Shown: positions 59,358 through 64,000 of the stretch, in pieces
Position numbering within the stretch: the stretch's first letter is position 1
Layout of the letters: the number at the start of each line of letters is the position of its first letter
Source: Streptomyces sp. JH14
GTDB taxonomy: Bacteria; Actinomycetota; Actinomycetes; Streptomycetales; Streptomycetaceae
DNA length: 64,000 nt
Reading direction: 5' to 3'
NCBI RefSeq assembly: GCF_029428675.1
Contig: NZ_JAJNEL010000001.1
Location: 558,001-622,000, forward strand
The notes under the pieces: model-generated
Databases searched by the model: none
What the model saw: only the letters and a program-made list of their open reading frames with translations
What the model was told of the DNA's origin: nothing
Made by a program: the position numbers and the translations under genes

Positions 59358-60800
59358 GTGACTGCTGTGTCTGCGAAGCCTCGCATCCCCAATGTCCTGG
59401 CCGGCCGCTATGCCTCCACGGAGCTGGCCGTCCTCTGGTCCCCCGAGCAGAAGGTGAAGCTGGAGCGCCAGCTGTGGCTGGCGGTGCTGCGCGCTCAGAA
59501 GGACCTCGGGATCGAGGTGCCCGACGCGGCCCTCGCCGATTACGAGCGTGTCCTCGACCAGGTCGACCTCGTCTCCATCGCCGAGCGCGAGAAGGTCACC
59601 CGGCACGACGTCAAGGCACGGATCGAAGAGTTCAACGCTCTCGCCGGGCACGAGCAGGTCCATAAGGGCATGACCTCCCGGGACCTCACCGAGAACGTCG
59701 AGCAGTTGCAGATCCGGCTCTCGCTGGAGCTGATGCGGGACCGTACGGTGGCCGTCCTCGCCCGGCTCGGCAAGCTGGCGGGCGAGTACGGCGAGCTGGT
59801 CATGGCCGGTCGCTCCCACAACGTCGCCGCCCAGGCGACCACCCTCGGCAAGCGCTTCGCCACCGCGGCTGACGAGCTGCTGGTGGCATACGGACGACTC
59901 GAGGACCTGCTGGGCCGCTACCCGCTGCGCGGCATCAAGGGCCCCGTCGGCACGGCGCAGGACATGCTCGACCTGCTGGGCGGCGACGCCGGAAAACTCG
60001 CCGAGCTGGAACAGCGCATCGCCGGGCACCTCGGTTTCGGGCAGGCCTTCACCTCGGTCGGCCAGGTGTACCCCCGCTCGCTCGACTACGACGTGGTGAC
60101 CGCGTTGGTGCAGCTGGCCGCCGCACCTTCGTCGATCGCGAAGACGATCCGCCTGATGGCCGGGCACGAGCTGGTCACCGAGGGCTTCAAGCCGGGTCAG
60201 GTCGGTTCGTCCGCGATGCCGCACAAGATGAACACCCGTTCCTGCGAGCGCGTCAACGGCCTGATGGTGATCCTCCGCGGCTACGCCTCGATGACCGGCG
60301 AGCTGGCGGGCGACCAGTGGAACGAGGGCGACGTGTCCTGCTCGGTGGTCCGCCGGGTGGCTCTGCCGGACGCCTTCTTCGCGTTCGACGGTCTGCTGGA
60401 GACCTTCCTCACGGTGCTCGACGAGTTCGGGGCGTTCCCGGCGGTCGTGGCCCGCGAGCTGGACCGGTACCTGCCGTTCCTCGCCACGACGAAGGTGCTG
60501 ATGGGTGCGGTCCGCGCCGGTGTGGGCCGCGAGCTCGCGCACGAGGCGATCAAGGAGAACGCCGTCGCTTCCGCCCTGGCCATGCGCGAACAGGGCACGG
60601 AGCGCAACGAACTGCTCGACAAGCTGGCTGCCGACGACCGCATCCCGCTGGACCGCGCCCAGCTCGACGCCCTGATGGCCGACAAGCTCTCCTTCACGGG
60701 TGCGGCGGGCGACCAGGTCACCGCGCTCGTCGCCCGGATCGAAGAGATCACCAAGCAGCACCCGGAGGCCGCCGGATACACGCCGGGCTCCATCCTCTGA
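59358..60800 (+). CDS. purB: Adenylosuccinate lyase
   Basis: Cleaves adenylosuccinate and SAICAR in purine synthesis. The 480-residue protein has the fumarase/ASL signature as GSSAMPHKMNTRSCER, with the catalytic-loop Ser. GMTSRDLTENVEQLQ and MAGRSHNVAAQATTLGKR hold other active-site residues. GTG 59358 lies 8 nt after TAGAAT (59344-59349), with no ribosome site, indicating a leaderless transcript. The length matches the actinobacterial form. Confidence 0.95.
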   Translation: MTAVSAKPRIPNVLAGRYASTELAVLWSPEQKVKLERQLWLAVLRAQKDLGIEVPDAALADYERVLDQVDLVSIAEREKVTRHDVKARIEEFNALAGHEQVHKGMTSRDLTENVEQLQIRLSLELMRDRTVAVLARLGKLAGEYGELVMAGRSHNVAAQATTLGKRFATAADELLVAYGRLEDLLGRYPLRGIKGPVGTAQDMLDLLGGDAGKLAELEQRIAGHLGFGQAFTSVGQVYPRSLDYDVVTALVQLAAAPSSIAKTIRLMAGHELVTEGFKPGQVGSSAMPHKMNTRSCERVNGLMVILRGYASMTGELAGDQWNEGDVSCSVVRRVALPDAFFAFDGLLETFLTVLDEFGAFPAVVARELDRYLPFLATTKVLMGAVRAGVGRELAHEAIKENAVASALAMREQGTERNELLDKLAADDRIPLDRAQLDALMADKLSFTGAAGDQVTALVARIEEITKQHPEAAGYTPGSIL

Positions 60801-60819
60801 CGGCCGGATCCGCAACCGG

Positions 60820-61377
60820 ATGACACCCGAAGAGCTCCAGGCCGCCCGCGACCGCACCGTTCCCGATGTGGTCGCGGGCGGCCTGCGTGTGTTGTTCTGC
60901 GGCATCAACCCGAGCCTGATGACCGGGGCCACGGGACATCATTTCGCCCGGCCCGGCAACCGCTTCTGGCCGGTGCTCCACAGGTCGGGCTTCACCCCCC
61001 GCCAGTTGAAGCCGTCGGAACAGGGCGAACTGCTGGACTACGGCCTGGGCATCACCAATGTGGTCGCCCGGGCCACGGCGCGCGCCGACGAGCTGAGCAC
61101 CGAGGAATTCCGTGCGGGCGGACTGATTCTCGCGGCCAAGGTCGAGCGACTGCGCCCGAGATGGCTCGCCGTCGTGGGCGTCACGGCCTACCGGACCGCC
61201 TTTGACGACCGACGCGCCAGGATCGGCCCGCAGGACCGGACGATCGGTGGCGCGCGGGTCTGGGCCCTGCCCAACCCCAGCGGCCTGAACGCCCACTGGA
61301 CCGTGCAGACCATGGCCGAGGAGTACGGACGCCTCCGCGCGGCCGTCGATGCGGACGGTCCCCGTCATTCGGGCTGA
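60820..61377 (+). CDS. mug: Mismatch-specific uracil/thymine DNA glycosylase
   Basis: A 185-residue MUG/TDG-family glycosylase that excises U or T mispaired with G. Motif I is FCGINPSLMTGATGHHFARP (GINPS). Motif II is LPNPSGLNAHWTVQ (NPSGLN). ATG 60820 begins MTPEELQAARDR, 20 nt after purB, and is probably co-transcribed with it. No ribosome site is obvious, so coupling is possible. Confidence 0.9.
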   Translation: MTPEELQAARDRTVPDVVAGGLRVLFCGINPSLMTGATGHHFARPGNRFWPVLHRSGFTPRQLKPSEQGELLDYGLGITNVVARATARADELSTEEFRAGGLILAAKVERLRPRWLAVVGVTAYRTAFDDRRARIGPQDRTIGGARVWALPNPSGLNAHWTVQTMAEEYGRLRAAVDADGPRHSG

Positions 61378-61409
61378 GGTTCGGGCCGGAGAGAGCCGTA
61401 GACGCCGCG

Positions 61410-61844
61410 TTACGGCGGATCGACATCCGTCACCAGGACGCACAGCTCGCACCCTGGTCCCTCCTCCTCCATGCAGAGACCCATCGCAATCCACCGGTCC
61501 TCGATGCGCCACAGCTGAAGGACCGCGCAGCGTACAACCGCCTCGCGCCAGGGCTCCGCTATCTCCTCACCGGCGATCATCCGCTGCTGAGCACTCCATG
61601 GACTGATCACCTGCGGCTCGCCCCAGCGCCCCGTGAGCAGCGTCAACAGCGCGTCGTGCTCCGCCAGGCACTGCGCCCGGTGCTCCAGCCACGCCGCCTC
61701 GTCGTCCCCTTGCTCGGCATCCCCGTGCAGGAACACCGTGTGGTAGCCGGGACCGCTGACTCCCGAGCCCGACCAGATGCGCTCCGTGGGGAAGTCCCGG
61801 GTGCGCATCCCGTCGATGAGGCGGAGGTGCTGTGCGCTGGTCAT
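61410..61844 (-). CDS. Conserved hypothetical protein
   Basis: A 144-residue soluble protein. It opens MTSAQHLRLIDGMRTRDFPT and has GPGYHTVFLHGDAEQGDDEA, then AVVRCAVLQLWRIEDRWIAM, ending CELCVLVTDVDPP. The pattern suggests a small alpha/beta domain, perhaps SUKH-like or immunity-like, but I cannot assign a family. It is convergent with the glycosylase gene and stands alone. Confidence 0.75.
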   Translation of the reverse strand: MTSAQHLRLIDGMRTRDFPTERIWSGSGVSGPGYHTVFLHGDAEQGDDEAAWLEHRAQCLAEHDALLTLLTGRWGEPQVISPWSAQQRMIAGEEIAEPWREAVVRCAVLQLWRIEDRWIAMGLCMEEEGPGCELCVLVTDVDPP

Positions 61845-62004
61845 GCCGTCAGTAAACCGTCCGCCACTGACAAGCGGGGCCCCCGGTCCGAGCCCTGAGG
61901 GGTTTTCAGCCGCCCACCGGCTGCGCCGTCCCTGCGTCCTCGACGGCCCACCGGGACTGCGGCAGCAGGAAGATCGGGACCGCGGGAGTCGGCGGTCCGG
62001 CCCT

Positions 62005-62742
62005 TCAGACGTCCCTGCGCCTCATCGCCCACCAGCCGGCCAGCAGAGCCGCGCCCGCCCAGGCAGCGGTGACCGCGAGCCCCGTCCACGGCCCCAGCCC
62101 CCCGTCCGGACTCTGGTGCAGCACCAACTGTCCTGCCCGGTCGGGCAGATACTGCGTGACGCCGCCCGCGATGTCTCCCACCACGAAGGAGACGATCAGG
62201 ATGAACGGGATGAGCAGGCTGAGGACGGCGACCGCACTGCGCAGCAGAGCGGTCAGGCCTGCGGCGAACAGGGTCATCAGGGCCAGGTACACGCCGCCGC
62301 CGAAGGCAGCCCGGAGTGCTCCTGGTTCGTCCAAGCCGATCGCGTACTCCCCCATGAACATCTGGCCCACCAGGAACGCCGCAAAGCTGGTCACGAGCCC
62401 GACAGCCAGGGCGAGTGCCCCGACGACGGTCATTTTGGCCGCGTAGAAGAGATCACGGCGCGGCACCGCGGCCAGCGAGATCCTCAGCGCACCGTTCAGG
62501 TACTCCGATGAGAGCGCGGTCGCACCGAAGCTGATGGCTGCGATCTGGCCGAAGTTCAGTGCGTAGAAGGCACCGAAGACGAGATCGGCACCGGGATCGT
62601 CGGCCTCGGCCTGGCCGACGGTGGCGAAGGCGAGCACGGTGACGGCGAGCGTTGCCAGGAAGACCGCCATCAACGAGCCGGCGACGGACCGCACCGATCT
62701 GATCTTGATCCACTCGCAACGGAGCACTGCGGCGGTCGACAT
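62005..62742 (-). CDS. ABC exporter membrane subunit (ABC-2 type)
   Basis: A 245-residue permease with six helices: RSVAGSLMAVFLATLAVTVL, FYALNFGQIAAISFGATAL, VVGALALAVGLVTSFAAFLV, LALMTLFAAGLTALLRSA, LLIPFILIVSFVVGDIAGG and the C-terminal WTGLAVTAAWAGAALLAGWW. It begins MSTAAVLRCEWIKIRSVRS, the usual opening of this family. Two nt separate it from the ATPase gene stop. Confidence 0.9.
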   Translation of the reverse strand: MSTAAVLRCEWIKIRSVRSVAGSLMAVFLATLAVTVLAFATVGQAEADDPGADLVFGAFYALNFGQIAAISFGATALSSEYLNGALRISLAAVPRRDLFYAAKMTVVGALALAVGLVTSFAAFLVGQMFMGEYAIGLDEPGALRAAFGGGVYLALMTLFAAGLTALLRSAVAVLSLLIPFILIVSFVVGDIAGGVTQYLPDRAGQLVLHQSPDGGLGPWTGLAVTAAWAGAALLAGWWAMRRRDV

Positions 62743-62744
62743 GG

Positions 62745-63683
62745 TCAGGCCTCCTGACGGTTCGTGGGCGAGGCGGCCGCGGATGCGAATTGCGTCGCAT
62801 CGGCCGTGAGGTCGAGGTAGGCCTGCTCCAACGTGGCCTGTTCGTCGGTGAGTTCAAGGATGGGGATGCCTTCGAAGGCTGCCAGGGGACCGATCTCCTC
62901 CGCCTTGGCCCCTTCGACAGTCCAGCGCCCGTCGTCGCCCTGCGACAACTCGTATCCCTTGCGGGTCAGGGTGTCACGGAGCCGGCCGGACTCGGTCGTG
63001 CGCAGGCGCACACGCGGGCGGCTGCGGGAGTCGAGAAACTCCTGCATCGGCAGGTCTGCGAGGAGTCGGCCCCGGCCGAGGACCACGAGATGGTCGGCGA
63101 ACGACGACGTCTCGTTCATCAGGTGACTGGAGACCAGGACCGTGCGGCCCTCACGCGCCAGCCGCTTCATCAGTTCGCGGATCCAGACGATGCCTTCCGG
63201 GTCCAGCCCGTTCGACGGCTCGTCCAGCATCACGACTTCCGGGTCGCCGAGCAGGGCGGCCGCCAGGCCGAGACGCTGTCGCATACCGAGCGAGAACGTT
63301 TTGATCCGATGACTGCCGACCCGGCCGAGCCCCGCCTCCTCCAGTACCTCTTCGACCCTGCTGGGAGCTATGCCGTTACTGGTGGCGAGAGCCAGCAGAT
63401 GGTTCCGCGCGGTCCGTGAGCCGTGGGCGGCCTGGGCGTCGAGCAGCGCACCCACCCGGCGCAGCGGATGGTCCAGCGTGGCGTAGGCACGGCCGCCGAT
63501 CGTGGCGGTGCCAAGCGTCGGCCGGTCCAGACCGAGAACAAGTCTCATGGTGGTGGACTTGCCGGCGCCGTTGGGGCCGAGGAAGCCGGTGACACGGCCG
63601 GGTCGCACACTGAACGTGAGGCGGTCCACGGCGCGGGTGGCGCCGTATTCCTTGGTGAGCTCATGGACGTCGATGCTGGTCAT
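62745..63683 (-). CDS. ABC exporter ATP-binding subunit
   Basis: A 312-residue ATPase. Walker A is GPNGAGKSTTMRL, signature SLGMRQRLGLAAALL, Walker B VVMLDEPSNGLDPEG, H-loop VLVSSHLMNE. ATG 63683 (MTSIDVHELTKEYG) has GAGGAC upstream. The layout (ATPase then 6-helix permease, divergent from a membrane sensor-like gene) recalls BcrAB-type antimicrobial exporters. Substrate unknown. Confidence 0.92.
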   Translation of the reverse strand: MTSIDVHELTKEYGATRAVDRLTFSVRPGRVTGFLGPNGAGKSTTMRLVLGLDRPTLGTATIGGRAYATLDHPLRRVGALLDAQAAHGSRTARNHLLALATSNGIAPSRVEEVLEEAGLGRVGSHRIKTFSLGMRQRLGLAAALLGDPEVVMLDEPSNGLDPEGIVWIRELMKRLAREGRTVLVSSHLMNETSSFADHLVVLGRGRLLADLPMQEFLDSRSRPRVRLRTTESGRLRDTLTRKGYELSQGDDGRWTVEGAKAEEIGPLAAFEGIPILELTDEQATLEQAYLDLTADATQFASAAASPTNRQEA

Positions 63684-63791
63684 GTCCTCAGCCTGGCGGC
63701 CGTGCCCAGCCCCTGGCCTCCCCCGCCAGAGGGGATCGTCTCCCTCGCTCGGGGGAGCCGCCGCGCTCGGGAGCACTGACACGATGGCAGC

Positions 63792-64000
63792 ATGCGCCGC
63801 TTCCTCGGTCCGCTGACCGCCGCTGTCACCTACACCCGCTGGCTCCATCTGCTCATCCCGAGCGCGGTCGTCAGCGTGTGGCTGTTCATTTCCATGGATA
63901 CGCCATGGGCACCGATGATCTTTGCGGTGCCCATGGGTCTGCTTCCCGCCATGCGGCTCGCCGAGGGCCTTCAGGCCCAGCTGTTGCTCACCCCCGGGGA
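63792..64000 (+). CDS. N-terminus of a membrane protein (3' partial), possibly a sensor kinase
   Basis: Sixty-nine codons are visible before the window ends. The text MRRFLGPLTAAVTYTRWLHL has one amphipathic helix followed by hydrophobic segments IPSAVVSVWLFISM and MIFAVPMGLLPAMRLAEG. Divergent placement from an ABC exporter suggests the sensor kinase of a two-component system. The kinase domain is outside the window, so this is only a guess. Confidence 0.6.
   Translation, partial: MRRFLGPLTAAVTYTRWLHLLIPSAVVSVWLFISMDTPWAPMIFAVPMGLLPAMRLAEGLQAQLLLTPG

Noticed and set aside
56946..60932. A 1328-codon open frame on the minus strand
   Set aside because: Only its first-coded-downstream 208 codons (the sigma factor) are real; the rest is antisense to the APC permease and purB and has shadow composition.

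Overview
The window is very GC-rich actinobacterial chromosome, almost certainly Streptomyces. The evidence is the strong G/C third-position bias, the GAGGAG-type ribosome sites and family-typical genes: DUF397/DUF5753 regulators, a MurT-GatD pair, an F420-type LLM oxidoreductase, the Streptomyces-type urease order ureABCFGD and a c-di-AMP riboswitch upstream of an NlpC/P60 hydrolase. No rRNA, tRNA or CRISPR array was seen. Most of the sequence is vertically inherited core or near-core DNA, with small eroded or mobile patches between conserved blocks.

Layout. 1-5.5 kb: end of a helicase gene, acyl-CoA thioesterase II, a small zinc-binding protein, a DUF2252 protein and a ClC channel. 5.6-10.4 kb: a truncated FtsX-type permease remnant, a membrane-anchored DUF3152 metzincin-like protein, and a response regulator / histidine kinase / lipoprotein operon. 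10.4-17.6 kb: an overlapping GST-MFS pair, a membrane protein, an autoregulated-looking XRE-cupin regulator with GNAT and glutathione peroxidase genes, and a divergent acyl-CoA dehydrogenase/TetR pair. 17.6-24.8 kb: peptide deformylase, murT-gatD (peptidoglycan amidation), pfkA, a copper-type oxidase assembly protein and a GH15 enzyme.

24.8-29.5 kb is the accessory patch. A frameshifted lipoprotein-cupin and an SDR oxidoreductase fragment lie next to a single-gene TnpB-type element whose protein lacks the zinc finger; an MmyB-type regulator follows immediately. 29.5-34 kb: plsC, an epimerase and a secreted tripeptidyl-aminopeptidase-like hydrolase. 34-38.6 kb: the complete structural urease operon with accessory genes F, G and D, preceded by what look like remnants of a TetR/exporter locus.

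39.2-41.5 kb holds a Phd-type antitoxin divergent from a ClpP paralog that has lost its catalytic Ser and His, a small helical protein, and the c-di-AMP riboswitch with its NlpC/P60 target. 41.5-43.3 kb: a WhiJ/AbaA-like trio (RsbW-type ATPase, XRE-DUF5753, DUF397). 43.3-47.8 kb: biotin synthesis (bioF divergent from bioBAD). 48-53.6 kb: a methyltransferase, an RHH antitoxin/degenerate Fic toxin module, LLM and GNAT enzymes, and a tandem CNNM/CBS pair. 53.8-64 kb: SGNH hydrolase, a 164-bp MITE-like element, a glycosyltransferase, an ECF sigma factor with a membrane partner, an APC permease, purB, a mismatch DNA glycosylase, an ABC exporter pair and the start of a membrane protein.

Several genes have a TANNNT -10 box 7-9 nt before the start codon and no ribosome site, so leaderless transcripts appear frequent here.
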